This document shows, in pieces, positions 1 through 8,426 of a stretch of DNA of 64,000 bases (the first letter of the stretch is position 1; every line of letters starts with the position of its first letter). Source of the DNA: JADHLJ01 sp038118725 (lineage in GTDB: Bacteria; Pseudomonadota; Alphaproteobacteria; Thalassobaculales; Thalassobaculaceae); assembly GCA_038118725.1 (NCBI GenBank), contig JAYOIK010000014.1, positions 1 through 64,000 on the forward strand, in the 5' to 3' direction. The notes under the pieces were generated by a model. That model searched no databases. It saw nothing but the letters and a program-made list of their open reading frames with translations, and was not told where the DNA came from. The translations under genes and the position numbers were made by a program.

Positions 1-1
1 G

Positions 2-346
2 GAACAAACCGGCTTCAGGCCGACGGACTATCTCATCCGCAAGCGTCGGTACTCCGCCTTTTTCGGCACCGATTTTGAGATCCTGTTGAAGGGGCTGAAG
101 GCTGATACACTGTTGCTGTGTGGGGGTCTGACCGATGTTTGTGTTCACTACACCTTCGTCGACGGTCACCAGTCGGATTACTACTGCCGAGTGATCGAGG
201 ATTGCGTCGCCGGGTCCAGCGAGGACGCGCATGAACACGCGCTTCGAGCGATGGAGTATCTTCAGGCCGGTGCCCGCCGATCCTTGGACGAGGTTCTCCT
301 GGCGATGGAGAAACATCACGAGGCCATGGTCGCGCCGGCGTCATGA
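2..346 (+). CDS. Cysteine hydrolase (isochorismatase-like), C-terminal part
   Basis: The gene enters from the left edge, open in the frame that starts at base 2, so the start codon and the N-terminal Asp/Lys part of the active site lie outside the window. The visible 114 residues include KRRYSAFFGTDFEILL followed by a hydrophobic strand and LCGGLTDVCVHYT. That is the isochorismatase-family loop carrying the nucleophilic Cys (DVCV), where relatives read GVxTxxCV. The family hydrolyses C-N or C-O bonds of small substrates such as nicotinamide, N-carbamoylsarcosine, isochorismate and biuret. The substrate cannot be told from this fragment. A DMT exporter starts 8 bases downstream on the same strand, so the two are probably co-transcribed. 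Confidence 0.85.
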   Translation, partial: EQTGFRPTDYLIRKRRYSAFFGTDFEILLKGLKADTLLLCGGLTDVCVHYTFVDGHQSDYYCRVIEDCVAGSSEDAHEHALRAMEYLQAGARRSLDEVLLAMEKHHEAMVAPAS

Positions 347-354
347 CGTGATGA

Positions 355-1311
355 ATGGCTCAAGGCAAAAATATGTCCGTGGATGAGGAAGCGCGCCCCC
401 CCGACCGCCCGGCGTTGGCGATCGTCCTGATTCTCGGCGCGATGCTGGTTTTCGTGTCGATGGATGGCATGGCCAAGACCCTTGCCGTCGAGGGCATGCC
501 GCCCGAGCGTATTCTTTTAATTCGCTATATCTTCGCGTCCCTGCTTCTGATGCCGGCGGTGCTCTGGCACTGGCGATCGCGCCCGGCGCGAACCAAGCGA
601 CCGTTTCTGCATATCCTGCGCGGACTGCTTCTGATCGCGTCCGGAACCATATTCGTCTACGGTTTGCGGACCCTTCCGCTGGAGACCGCCACGGCGATCG
701 GGTTTGTGTCGCCCCTATACGTCACGGCGCTGTCGATCCCGTTTCTCGGCGAGAAAGTCGGTATTCGCCGCTGGTCCGCCGTGGTCGTCGGCTTTATCGG
801 CGTGCTGGTGATTTTGCGCCCAGGCACCGAGAGTTTCGCCATTGAGATGCTGATCCCCCTGGTGTCGTCCCTCTGTTGGGCGGGAGGGTTGATCATCACG
901 CGGTCCATGCGTGGGCGCGAGGGGCCGCTGACCATATTGATCTGGACCACGGCCACGGGCCTGGTGGTCATCGCGCCGTTGGGGCTCATGGGATGGGAAA
1001 TGCCCAGCGATAGGGCGCTCGGGATCCTCGTGGTGATCGCGCTTTGTCACACCGCCGGCCAGTATCTGACGATACGTGCCTTCATGCTGGCTTCGGCCTC
1101 GATACTGGCGCCGTTCTCCTACAGCACGATCATTTGGGCAACACTGATCGGCGCGTTGTTCTTTGACTCCCTACCCGATATCGCCACGGTAGCGGGGGCG
1201 CTTACCTTGGTCTGCGCGGGGCTTTATGTCTGGCACCGCGAAAGAGTGGTCACCGGCACGCCGACGGTTCCCGGTGGTTCAATTTCCGAGGCGGCGCGCG
1301 ATCAAACGTGA
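355..1311 (+). CDS. DMT-family transporter with two EamA domains
   Basis: The 318-residue polytopic membrane protein has about ten hydrophobic segments arranged as two EamA repeats (roughly residues 20-150 and 165-295). The first repeat has the typical segment LPLETATAIGFVSPLYVT, and FLGEKVGIRRW follows at its end as in RhaT/EamA carriers. Such proteins export or import amino acids, nucleosides or other metabolites across the inner membrane by secondary transport. The start at 355 leaves a short charged N-terminus; an internal ATG at 373 is also possible. The gene follows the cysteine hydrolase by 8 bases, which suggests export or uptake linked to that enzyme's substrate, but this is inference only. 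Confidence 0.85.
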   Translation: MAQGKNMSVDEEARPPDRPALAIVLILGAMLVFVSMDGMAKTLAVEGMPPERILLIRYIFASLLLMPAVLWHWRSRPARTKRPFLHILRGLLLIASGTIFVYGLRTLPLETATAIGFVSPLYVTALSIPFLGEKVGIRRWSAVVVGFIGVLVILRPGTESFAIEMLIPLVSSLCWAGGLIITRSMRGREGPLTILIWTTATGLVVIAPLGLMGWEMPSDRALGILVVIALCHTAGQYLTIRAFMLASASILAPFSYSTIIWATLIGALFFDSLPDIATVAGALTLVCAGLYVWHRERVVTGTPTVPGGSISEAARDQT

Positions 1312-1361
1312 TCTCCCTCAACAAGAAGAGCGCCCGCCACCGGAAACGTCGATCCCGCTGG

Positions 1362-1499
1362 TCACGCGCCAAGCGATGGGCCAAGAACGACGATCGATCC
1401 GACACTGGCGACCGCGATTACCCAGGCAAGCATGATGTCCGGGCACCAGATCTGCTTATCATTCCAAAGGGCAATGGCTTTAAGCCGGTCGCGAAACAT
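1362..1499 (-). CDS. Putative 45-residue single-span membrane protein
   Basis: This small reading frame runs leftward in the otherwise empty 1312-2014 interval. Its ATG (1499-1497) is preceded by GGAG at 1510-1507, seven bases upstream, which is a good ribosome-binding site. The product begins MFRDRLKAIALWNDKQIW, a basic and amphipathic stretch. It then has one hydrophobic segment from about residue 23 to the end (MLAWVIAVASVGSIVVLGP) and stops at TGA 1362. Size, topology and Shine-Dalgarno fit a small membrane protein. I do not recognise a family, and chance cannot be excluded. Comparative conservation would decide. Confidence 0.4.
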   Translation of the reverse strand: MFRDRLKAIALWNDKQIWCPDIMLAWVIAVASVGSIVVLGPSLGA

Positions 1500-2014
1500 T
1501 TCCTGTCTCCAAATGATGGGCGTTGCCTTGTTAACCGGTAGATTGGATCGAAGTGTCGATCCCGCAAGTCCGATATCAATTTTGTGAGCGCGCGCCGACC
1601 GGAGGTTGGATCGGACTTGGTTAACTGGGAAAAAAGGGTGAGCCGCGGGCTCGGTGATCCGGGAGTGGCGGGGGATGAAACCCTCGGACCGCCTGGAGCC
1701 CGCGACTCATTCAGTGAAACGTGACTCTCGGGAAGTCCACGTTGAAAGGCCCGGACCTCCGACCAGAGCGGGAGGAAAAGCTAACTTGCGTCCGCCACAT
1801 TTCGCGCCTCCCAATCATCACGGTTTCGGAGCTTCGTTCCGTCTGATCTGGATGTGGGCAGGCTCGTGGAATTTTGGTGTGTGATTCCGCACGCGCCGTC
1901 ACGAGAGCGGTGTTTTTGAAAACCCTCACCTGTTGTTTACCCGTCGGCTTGCGCCGAGTCATTCCGATTTCGAAGGCTTCTGGTGTATGCTGTGGCGATC
2001 GGGGGTTAAGTCAG
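1500..2014. other. Intergenic region without recognisable gene
   Basis: About 500 bases lie between the small leftward ORF and the Crp/Fnr regulator. The open frames here lack a credible ribosome-binding site or protein-like composition. The stretch is less GC-rich than its surroundings near 1580-1640 and 1880-1960. It presumably holds the promoters for the two flanking divergent genes, but I could not fix a -35/-10 pair with confidence. Confidence 0.5.
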
Positions 2015-2716
2015 ATGTCGGTCGATCGCACGCTTTTGGGAACTAAACTCCTGGTCTCGGTGCCTCGAGACCGGATCAGCTCACTCGATTCACGCTGCCG
2101 ATGGCGCAGTTTCGAGCCGGATGAGGTCATTCTGAATCTCGATGACCGGTCGACGGATATCTACTTCATTGCCCGTGGCGAGGTTCGCGTAACCGTGTTC
2201 TCTCAAACCGGCCGCACCGTGATCATGCGCGACCTGAAGGACGGTGATCACTTCGGCGAGTATTCAGCGATTGATGGTGAGCCACGATCCGCCAGCATCG
2301 TTGCCTTGACGCGTACCGTGGTCGCACAGATGCCGCCCCCCTCCTTCCAAGATCTTCTGGCGGAGTTTCCAGCCCTCGCTCACTCGGTGATGGTCTCCAT
2401 GGCCGGCGCCATTCGTACCCTGAACGAGCGGGTCGTCGAGTTCAGTACTCTCGGCGTGCGCAACCGCATTCACGCCGAATTGCTCCGTCTCGCCAGGGCC
2501 GGACGGGTGATCGAGGGGACCGGGCGAATTTCCCCGCCGCCGACCCATGCCGAGATCGCCTCGCGTATCAGCACCCATCGCGAGGCGGTGACGCGGGAGC
2601 TTAAGCAGCTTGAGAACCAATCGCTGCTGGAGCGGACCCGCGGCGCCTTCGTGATCAAGGATCTCGCGGAATTGGAGCGCATGGTCAAGGACGCGCGCGC
2701 CGGGCGGGGCGAATAG
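2015..2716 (+). CDS. Crp/Fnr-family transcriptional regulator
   Basis: The protein has 233 residues when started at ATG 2015. A frame extension to 1874 exists, but it encodes a Cys-rich stretch unlike the family. Residues about 20-130 form a cyclic-nucleotide-binding beta-roll with DGDHFGEYSAIDGEPRSASI, close to the CRP phosphate-binding cassette (FGE...RSA). A helical dimerisation segment follows. The C-terminal winged helix has recognition helix THAEIASRISTHREAVTREL. There is no N-terminal Cys cluster, so it is not an FNR-type iron-sulfur sensor. cAMP or another nucleotide is the likely ligand. It stands alone, with more than 100 bases to the next gene, so its regulon cannot be inferred from context. 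Confidence 0.88.
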   Translation: MSVDRTLLGTKLLVSVPRDRISSLDSRCRWRSFEPDEVILNLDDRSTDIYFIARGEVRVTVFSQTGRTVIMRDLKDGDHFGEYSAIDGEPRSASIVALTRTVVAQMPPPSFQDLLAEFPALAHSVMVSMAGAIRTLNERVVEFSTLGVRNRIHAELLRLARAGRVIEGTGRISPPPTHAEIASRISTHREAVTRELKQLENQSLLERTRGAFVIKDLAELERMVKDARAGRGE

Positions 2717-2835
2717 GAACCGGAATCAGCATGCTGGTGCTGGCAGGGCCTCATCGCGCGAGATTTCTTCACAGGTGCTTGCCGGCGCGTTAAACCGGGC
2801 GACCATCACTCGCCACCCAGCCCGGAATCGCATCC

Positions 2836-3807
2836 ATGCCCATCAAGGTCTTCTATCACGTCAAGGCGCGTCAGGATTTCTACGATCTGATCCGCTCCAC
2901 AATGCCCGCCGACCGCTACGAGCTCCTAACCATGGAGGGCGATAGCCAGGAGGAAAGGCTGGCCAAGCTCGCCGAGGCGGAACTGGTGATCGTCGGCGGC
3001 CTGCGGATGTCGGAGGAAGAGGTCGAGGCCGCCGGACGGCTGCGCCTGGTGCTGCATCAGGGTGTCGGCTATCACGACACGGTTGCCACGGACGCGCTGA
3101 TGAAGCGGCAGATCCGCCTCGCCGTGACGCCCCAGGGCACCAGCGAGGGCGTGGCGGAACACGCGATCATGATGATGCTGGCGACAGGCCGGCGTCTGGC
3201 TTTCTGCGATTCAGAGCTTCGCGAGGGGCGTTGGCATTCCAACACCTTCCGCTCGACGGCGCGACAGCTCTTCGGCGCCACGGTCGGTATCATCGGGCTC
3301 GGGCGGATCGGCAAGCAGGTGGCCAAGCGCCTGATCGGGTTCGAAACCAAGACCATCTACACCGATCTTCTGGAGATGGACGGCGATATCGAGCGTGAAT
3401 TGCGGGTAACGCGCGCCAGCTTCGAGGAAATTCTGACCCGTTCCGACTTCATCACGCTGCACGTGCCGCTGACCCCGTCCACGCACCACATGATCGATGG
3501 CGATGCGATCACCAAGATGCGCCCGGGCACCACACTGATCAATTGCGCCCGCGGTCCCGTGGCCTCCCAGGACGCGCTTCTCGATGCTCTGAAATCCGGA
3601 CATCTGGGCGGGGTCGGGTTGGACGTGTTCGAGGTCGAGCCACTGCCCGCGCCCAACCCCTTCGCCGAATTCCCCAATGTCGTGCTGACCCCGCACCACG
3701 CGCCGGGCACCCGCGACACGATGTTGATCAAGTTCTCCGAGATTTTCGCCAACGCCGACCGTTTCTTCGCCGGCGAGCGGATGGAGAACGAGATTAGTTT
3801 GGTTTGA
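2836..3807 (+). CDS. D-isomer-specific 2-hydroxyacid dehydrogenase
   Basis: This 323-residue NAD(P)-dependent oxidoreductase belongs to the phosphoglycerate/glycerate dehydrogenase superfamily. The split substrate domain surrounds a Rossmann fold with GATVGIIGLGRIGKQVA at about residues 147-163. The catalytic Arg lies in INCARGPV (about 235-242). The Glu is in FEVEPLP and the His in LTPHHAPGT. Members interconvert 2-oxo acids and D-2-hydroxy acids. The exact substrate (glyoxylate, hydroxypyruvate, 3-phosphoglycerate or other) is not resolved, because there is no ACT domain and no biosynthetic neighbour. It appears to be a single-gene unit, followed by repeat-like intergenic sequence. Confidence 0.9.
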   Translation: MPIKVFYHVKARQDFYDLIRSTMPADRYELLTMEGDSQEERLAKLAEAELVIVGGLRMSEEEVEAAGRLRLVLHQGVGYHDTVATDALMKRQIRLAVTPQGTSEGVAEHAIMMMLATGRRLAFCDSELREGRWHSNTFRSTARQLFGATVGIIGLGRIGKQVAKRLIGFETKTIYTDLLEMDGDIERELRVTRASFEEILTRSDFITLHVPLTPSTHHMIDGDAITKMRPGTTLINCARGPVASQDALLDALKSGHLGGVGLDVFEVEPLPAPNPFAEFPNVVLTPHHAPGTRDTMLIKFSEIFANADRFFAGERMENEISLV

Positions 3808-3884
3808 ACCACCGCTTCATGAGCGTGTGTTCCCAGTCTCGTCGGGAGTAGAGAATATCCGCCACCCTCGCGACCCCAGGGGGG

Positions 3885-3957
3885 CTCCAGGATCCGGTCG
3901 AAAGGCACTCGGGATCGGGGTTTTCAAAATCCCCGCCATTCGCCAGGACGACGGATG
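3885..3957. repeat. Degenerate copy of the intergenic GTCxTCC palindromic repeat
   Basis: Between the dehydrogenase and the M23 gene, the sequence near 3936-3957 read on the minus strand is CGTCGTCCTGGCGAATGGCG. It resembles the arms found at 49699-49792 and 51115-51144. A possible partner with a gctccaggatccgg core lies near 3893-3898. The match is imperfect, so this is a decayed element at best. No gene was found in 3808-4007. Confidence 0.3.
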
Positions 3958-4007
3958 AGGAATAGTCGCACCCTTGTCACCGACGTCTTCGCGGGAGCGC
4001 CGGACAG

Positions 4008-4856
4008 CTAATTCCGCGGCGGGACCAACAGTCCGGCGTCCAGACGCTGGTCAAACCAATTGATCCGCCAGTCCAGATGCGGGCCGGTAACCCGGCCCGT
4101 CGCGCCGATGCTGCCGATCGGATCACCCTGGCGCAGGATATCGCCGACCCTGACATGAACCTCGTGCATATGCAGAAACGCCGAGCTTAGGCCGTGGCCG
4201 TGATCGAGAATGACGGTGCCGCCGGAGTAGTAGAGATCGCGCTCGGCCAGCCGCACAACGCCGTCCGCGGGCGCGATCACCGGGGTTCCGACCGGTCCCG
4301 CGACATCGATACCGTAATGCGGACGCCGAGGCTTGCCGTTCAGGATTCTCTGCGAGCCGTACACACCGGAAATCCGTCCCTCGGCCGGCCATATGAAGCC
4401 GGATTCGAAATACGGTATCGGTGTGTCGTGCATCCGCGCCACGCGGATCGCCGCGTTCTCGCGCCGGATGCGGGTTAGAAGCGCCGTCGGCGGCGTCACC
4501 ATCTTTCGCGGCAGGCCATCGATCCGCTGGATGTTGTACTCTCTCGGTGCGATTTGGAGGACCAAGCGCTCCACGGCGCCATCGGGACTTCGCACCTCCA
4601 GTACCGCCTCGGCGCCCGCGTCGCGCGTGAAACCGAACAGAAACTGACCCTTGGGGCCCAAACGAATCCACTTGTCGTCCAGAAACACCCGGTTATTCGG
4701 ATCAGTCGAACCGATCACCAGTCCACCCTGCGTGAAATCACCCTCGAGCACGGTTTTCGCGAGCGCCGGTGGTGGTGTCAAAACGAAGGTCAATAGGAGG
4801 AGGTATTGAAGACAGGACTTAAACCGGGTTCGGAAGGTCCCGCCCATTCCGACCAT
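4008..4856 (-). CDS. Secreted M23-family metallopeptidase (LytM-type)
   Basis: The protein has 282 residues when started at ATG 4856. Upstream codons to 5135 run through an intergenic repeat and are unlikely to be coding. Residues 11-33 form a signal peptide ending PPPALA, so the product acts in the periplasm on peptidoglycan. The C-terminal peptidase domain has H180xxxD184 (HYGIDVAGPVGTPV), then HMH at 229-231. The last motif is GPHLDWRINW, where the usual HxH reads H260-L-D262, so one zinc ligand is Asp. Substrate-side activity or a degenerate activator role are both possible. It lies downstream of xseA on the same strand. Confidence 0.88.
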   Translation of the reverse strand: MVGMGGTFRTRFKSCLQYLLLLTFVLTPPPALAKTVLEGDFTQGGLVIGSTDPNNRVFLDDKWIRLGPKGQFLFGFTRDAGAEAVLEVRSPDGAVERLVLQIAPREYNIQRIDGLPRKMVTPPTALLTRIRRENAAIRVARMHDTPIPYFESGFIWPAEGRISGVYGSQRILNGKPRRPHYGIDVAGPVGTPVIAPADGVVRLAERDLYYSGGTVILDHGHGLSSAFLHMHEVHVRVGDILRQGDPIGSIGATGRVTGPHLDWRINWFDQRLDAGLLVPPRN

Positions 4857-4886
4857 GCCCCCTCGTCTCGTCGCCACACCATTAAC

Positions 4887-5107
4887 CGTCGCCCCCGCGG
4901 AGGCGGGGGCTTTTGGCGAGGACGAATTCACCGCCTCTACGTCGCGAAAACGGAAACTGTCCCCAAACCGAAAATTCGACGGCAAGAACCCCCGCCTCCG
5001 CGGGGGCGACGTGGATGCGGTTGCGGCACCAATCAATGTGAGCGACGTAGACTGGGCGGCCGGATTGAAATTCCCAGACAAGACCCCTTGCCTCCGCTGG
5101 AGTAACG
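4887..5107. repeat. Cluster of inverted GC-rich palindromic repeats
   Basis: A 23-base element at 4887-4909 (CGTCGCCCCCGCGGAGGCGG plus GGG) recurs exactly in inverted orientation at 4989-5011. A diverged third copy lies at 5083-5107 in the same orientation as the second. Each copy is itself nearly palindromic around GCGGAGGC. The 270-base gap between the M23 gene and xseA contains nothing else recognisable. The arms could form hairpins in a read-through transcript from xseA. They look like members of the small dispersed palindromes common in alphaproteobacterial intergenic DNA. Confidence 0.8.
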
Positions 5108-5131
5108 AATCAACGCCGGCATCGGGGCAAC

Positions 5132-6703
5132 TCAAAACAAGGTTTCCTGCTTCGCCGCCGTCCGAGCAACTGGCTCCGCCTTCGGTTTCGCGGGGCGTGA
5201 AGTCCCACGCTTGGCGCGCGCGCCGACTACCGCGCTCGCCTCGCCGTCCTTGAATTGCAAGGTGACGGCTTGCCCCGGCTTCGTTTCCGAGGCGCTCAGA
5301 AGCGGTACGCCGGCCTCGTCACGGACCAAGACGAAGCCCCGGTCGAGGGTTCTCTCGAACGAGTTCGCCCTGAGCAGCCCATCCAATCCGCCGAGCCGGC
5401 CCGCGATATCGGACAGGCCGCGATCCATGGCCGCCTCCAGCCGCGCGCCGCCACGCTCCAGATCAACCTTGGCCTGACGCGCGGCCCGCTCGATTGGCTC
5501 GGGGCGCAGACGCGCGGCGACGCGCTCAAGGGCCGAACGGCGGGATTCCTGAAACCGCTCCCCCACCGCCTCCAGCTTTTGCGAGAGCACCGCGAGATCG
5601 CCGGTAATCCTGGCGAGTTGGGTTTCCGGACGCGGCAACCGGTCGGCGAGCCGCGCGAGAGCCATTGCCCGCTGGTCAAAACCACGCTCCACCCCAGCCA
5701 CGAGACGCTGATCAAGATAATCCACGGTCTGGGCTCGACTTTCGATCAAGGATCGCGGATCACCCAGGCCGCGCGCCATGCCTTCGAGCCGGGTCCGCGC
5801 CTCCCGCAGGCGGCGCGTGACGGCGTTCAGCAACCGACCCTCGTCATCCATGACCTGGGCCAGCAATTCCGATCGCACCGGCACCGCGATCTCCGCCGCC
5901 GCCGTCGGTGTCGGCGCCCGGCGATCCGAAGCAAAATCGATCAATGTGGTATCGGTTTCGTGCCCGACGGCGGAGATCAGCGGGATCTCGCTTTCCGCCG
6001 CCGCGCGCACCACCTCTTCCTCATTGAACGCCCAGAGGTCCTCCAGGCTGCCGCCGCCCCTGGCGACGATCAGCAGGTCCGGCTTGGATACCGCTCCATC
6101 CTCGGGCATTGCGTTAAAGCCCCGGATCGCCGCCGCGATCTGGGTCTTCGCGTTGTCGCCCTGCACCAAAACCGGCGCGACCAGCACGTGAACCGGAAAC
6201 CGGTCGGTCAGACGATGCAGGATATCGCGGATCACCGCGCCGGTCGGTGAGGTGACGACACCGATTACCTGGGGCAAAAACGGCAAGCGGCGCTTGCGGT
6301 CCTCGTCGAACAGGCCCTCGCCCGCGAGCTTGCGTCGCCGGTCTTCCAAGAGCTTCAGCAGCGCGCCTTCGCCGGCAAGCTCCATCTGCTCGATCACCAT
6401 CTGATATTTCGAGCGTCCGGGATACGTCGTGATCTTGCCGGTACAGATCACCTCCATCCCCTCCTCGGGGCGCACCGAAAGACGTTGGGCATTGCCGCGC
6501 CAGACCACCCCATCGAGAACCGCCTTGTCGTCCTTTAGGGTAAGGTAGACATGGCCGGACGCGGCGAAGCTGGGTCGCGAGATCTCGCCTCGCACTCGAA
6601 CCCTGTCGAAAGATGTCTCGACCGTGCGCTTGATCTGATTCGACAACTCGCTGACCGAAAGTTCGGGAAGATTGTCGAGGAGTCCCATGGGTCTGTCTTG
6701 CAT
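5132..6703 (-). CDS. xseA: Exodeoxyribonuclease VII large subunit
   Basis: The product has 523 residues. The N-terminal OB-fold (about 13-105) starts LPELSVSELSNQIKRTVE and contains RVRGEISRPSFAASGHVYLTL as in XseA. The central catalytic domain carries GVVTSPTGAVIRDILHRLTD and VARGGGSLEDLWAFNEEEV (about 150-260). A long helical coiled-coil region follows, then a Lys/Ala-rich C-terminus. With XseB the enzyme degrades single-stranded DNA into acid-insoluble oligonucleotides during mismatch repair and damage processing. XseB is not in the window. ATG 6703 is taken as start; ATG 6688 (MGLLDNLPE) is an alternative. The gene is divergent from purD across about 55 bases. Confidence 0.96.
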   Translation of the reverse strand: MQDRPMGLLDNLPELSVSELSNQIKRTVETSFDRVRVRGEISRPSFAASGHVYLTLKDDKAVLDGVVWRGNAQRLSVRPEEGMEVICTGKITTYPGRSKYQMVIEQMELAGEGALLKLLEDRRRKLAGEGLFDEDRKRRLPFLPQVIGVVTSPTGAVIRDILHRLTDRFPVHVLVAPVLVQGDNAKTQIAAAIRGFNAMPEDGAVSKPDLLIVARGGGSLEDLWAFNEEEVVRAAAESEIPLISAVGHETDTTLIDFASDRRAPTPTAAAEIAVPVRSELLAQVMDDEGRLLNAVTRRLREARTRLEGMARGLGDPRSLIESRAQTVDYLDQRLVAGVERGFDQRAMALARLADRLPRPETQLARITGDLAVLSQKLEAVGERFQESRRSALERVAARLRPEPIERAARQAKVDLERGGARLEAAMDRGLSDIAGRLGGLDGLLRANSFERTLDRGFVLVRDEAGVPLLSASETKPGQAVTLQFKDGEASAVVGARAKRGTSRPAKPKAEPVARTAAKQETLF

Positions 6704-6758
6704 GGCTTCAATCTATGCTACAAGGCGCCAAATCGGAAGATCGAGGAGTGATCCAGGG

Positions 6759-8039
6759 ATGAAAATACTTGTCGTCGGCTCTGGCGCCCGCGAGCACGCC
6801 TTGTGTTGGTCGATCGCGGCCTCGCCGCTCTGCGACGCGCTATATTGCGCGCCGGGCAATGCCGGGATCGCCCGGGAGGCCACGTGCGTTCCGATTCAAG
6901 CGATGGATCTGGATGGAATCGTCGAATTCGCCCGAACCAACGCCATCGATTTCGTCGTCGTCGGGCCCGAGGACCCGTTGGTCTCCGGCCTGGTCGACCG
7001 CCTGGACGCCGCCGGAATCAAATCCTTCGGCCCAAACGCCGCCGCCGCCGCGCTGGAAGGATCGAAAAATTTCACCAAGGAGTTGTGCGCGCGTTACGAC
7101 ATCCCGACCGCCGGCTTCAAGCATTTCACCGCCCTCGAACCGGCGCTCGCCCATGTCCGCGAGCAGGGCGCGCCGATCGTGATCAAGGCCGACGGCCTGG
7201 CGGCGGGCAAGGGCGTCACGGTGGCGATGACCTTGGCCGAGGCGGAAGCGGCGCTGATCGCGGCGCTCCGCGATGACGCCTTCGGGGCCGCGGGAAGCGA
7301 GGTGATCGTCGAGGAATTCATGGAGGGCGAGGAAGCCAGCTTCTTCGCGCTGGTCGACGGCGCCACCGCCCTGCCCCTGGTCGGCGCACAAGACCACAAG
7401 CGCGTCGGCGACGGCGATACCGGCCCCAATACCGGCGGCATGGGCGCCTATTCACCAGCCCCGGTACTCGACCAGGCAATGGCCGATCGGGTGATGGCGG
7501 AGATCATCAAGCCGACAGTCGAGGGCATGGCAAGCGAAGGCACCCCCTTCCAGGGCGTGCTTTACGCCGGCCTGATGATCACCGAAGCCGGTCCAAGACT
7601 GATCGAATACAACGCCCGCTTTGGCGACCCTGAATGTCAGGTCCTGATGGCGCGCCTCAAAAGCGATATTCTACCGGCCCTGATCGCCTGTCATGACGGG
7701 CAGCTTTCGAACGTGGACCTCAGATGGGATGACGGCGCGGCGATCTGCGTGGTGATGGCGACCAAGGGCTATCCCGGCGCCTATGGCAAGGGCTCGATCA
7801 TCAACGGCATCGCCTCCGCCGAGGCGGACAGCGCGATCACCGTCTTTCACGCCGGTACCGCGCGCAAGGAGGATGGCGCGTTAACCGCGAATGGCGGAAG
7901 AGTCCTCGGCGTGACGGCCGTGGGCGCGGATATTGCCGCCGCTCGGGACCGTGCGTACGAGGCTGTCGGACGGATTGATTGGCCGAACGGCTTTTGCCGC
8001 GGCGACATCGCCTGGCGAGCCATCGATCGTTCAAACTAA
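6759..8039 (+). CDS. purD: Phosphoribosylamine-glycine ligase
   Basis: GARS catalyses the ATP-dependent joining of 5-phosphoribosylamine and glycine, the second step of purine synthesis. The ATG at 6759 gives 426 residues, the normal family length; an upstream in-frame extension to 6672 would overlap xseA. The sequence opens KILVVGSGAREHALCW. The ATP-grasp domain is visible through IVIKADGLAAGKGVTVA (about 140-157) and EEFMEGEEASFFALVDG. Later motifs are HKRVGDGDTGPNTGGMGAYS and EYNARFGDPECQVLM. A C-terminal domain with the typical FHAGTA element closes the protein. It is divergent from xseA and convergent with a small conserved ORF. Confidence 0.97.
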   Translation: MKILVVGSGAREHALCWSIAASPLCDALYCAPGNAGIAREATCVPIQAMDLDGIVEFARTNAIDFVVVGPEDPLVSGLVDRLDAAGIKSFGPNAAAAALEGSKNFTKELCARYDIPTAGFKHFTALEPALAHVREQGAPIVIKADGLAAGKGVTVAMTLAEAEAALIAALRDDAFGAAGSEVIVEEFMEGEEASFFALVDGATALPLVGAQDHKRVGDGDTGPNTGGMGAYSPAPVLDQAMADRVMAEIIKPTVEGMASEGTPFQGVLYAGLMITEAGPRLIEYNARFGDPECQVLMARLKSDILPALIACHDGQLSNVDLRWDDGAAICVVMATKGYPGAYGKGSIINGIASAEADSAITVFHAGTARKEDGALTANGGRVLGVTAVGADIAAARDRAYEAVGRIDWPNGFCRGDIAWRAIDRSN

Positions 8040-8057
8040 GGAAGCGGTGAAGACGGG

Positions 8058-8339
8058 CTAGATGGAGCCCGGGGCCGTCCCGAACACGCTCTCAAACGCG
8101 GCCCTCAGCCGCTCGCGCAGATTTTCATCGGCGTCGAGGTCGATCCCCTCGTCCATGAAGTCCTTATCAGCCGCGAGGGTCTTGCCGCAGGCGTCGACAT
8201 AGACGTCCATCAAGTCACGAAATGCCTTGAACCCCTTATTGCCGACCGGGTCGGACCTGATCTCGAAAACCGAAACGATCGTGCCCATCTTGCGGACCAT
8301 GTGATCCAGTTCCTGGGCGCGTTGACGCTCTATTGGCAC
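8058..8339 (-). CDS. Small helical protein of unknown function
   Basis: The 93-residue product is soluble, acidic in its C-terminal half and predicted mostly helical, with no signal peptide or Cys pair motif. The GTG start at 8339 is supported by GGAGGA six bases upstream. Visible segments include ELDHMVRKMGTIVSVFEI and an Asp/Glu-rich stretch around residues 60-75. I do not recognise a family. It lies between the convergent end of purD and the diguanylate cyclase gene, on the cyclase strand and 87 bases downstream of it, so it could be transcribed from the cyclase promoter. Confidence 0.65.
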   Translation of the reverse strand: MPIERQRAQELDHMVRKMGTIVSVFEIRSDPVGNKGFKAFRDLMDVYVDACGKTLAADKDFMDEGIDLDADENLRERLRAAFESVFGTAPGSI

Positions 8340-8426
8340 CGCCTGTCCTCCAGATATCCCACCAGGGATTTAAATCAAAAGCCCGTCGTTATAAGCCTAA
8401 ATGAAGTCCGGCGCCACTAACGGATT

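Noticed and set aside
1874..2014. N-terminal extension of the Crp/Fnr regulator
   Set aside because: The added residues are Cys-rich, not like the family, and the natural family start coincides with ATG 2015.
4887..5011. CRISPR-like array
   Set aside because: The two copies are inverted, not direct, with no regular spacers and no cas genes in the window.
4857..5135. N-terminal extension of the M23 gene to 5135
   Set aside because: The extra 93 codons cross the palindromic repeats, and the signal peptide begins only after ATG 4856.
5255..6250. 331-codon open frame antisense to xseA
   Set aside because: The codon pattern is the complement of xseA and no motif is recognisable.
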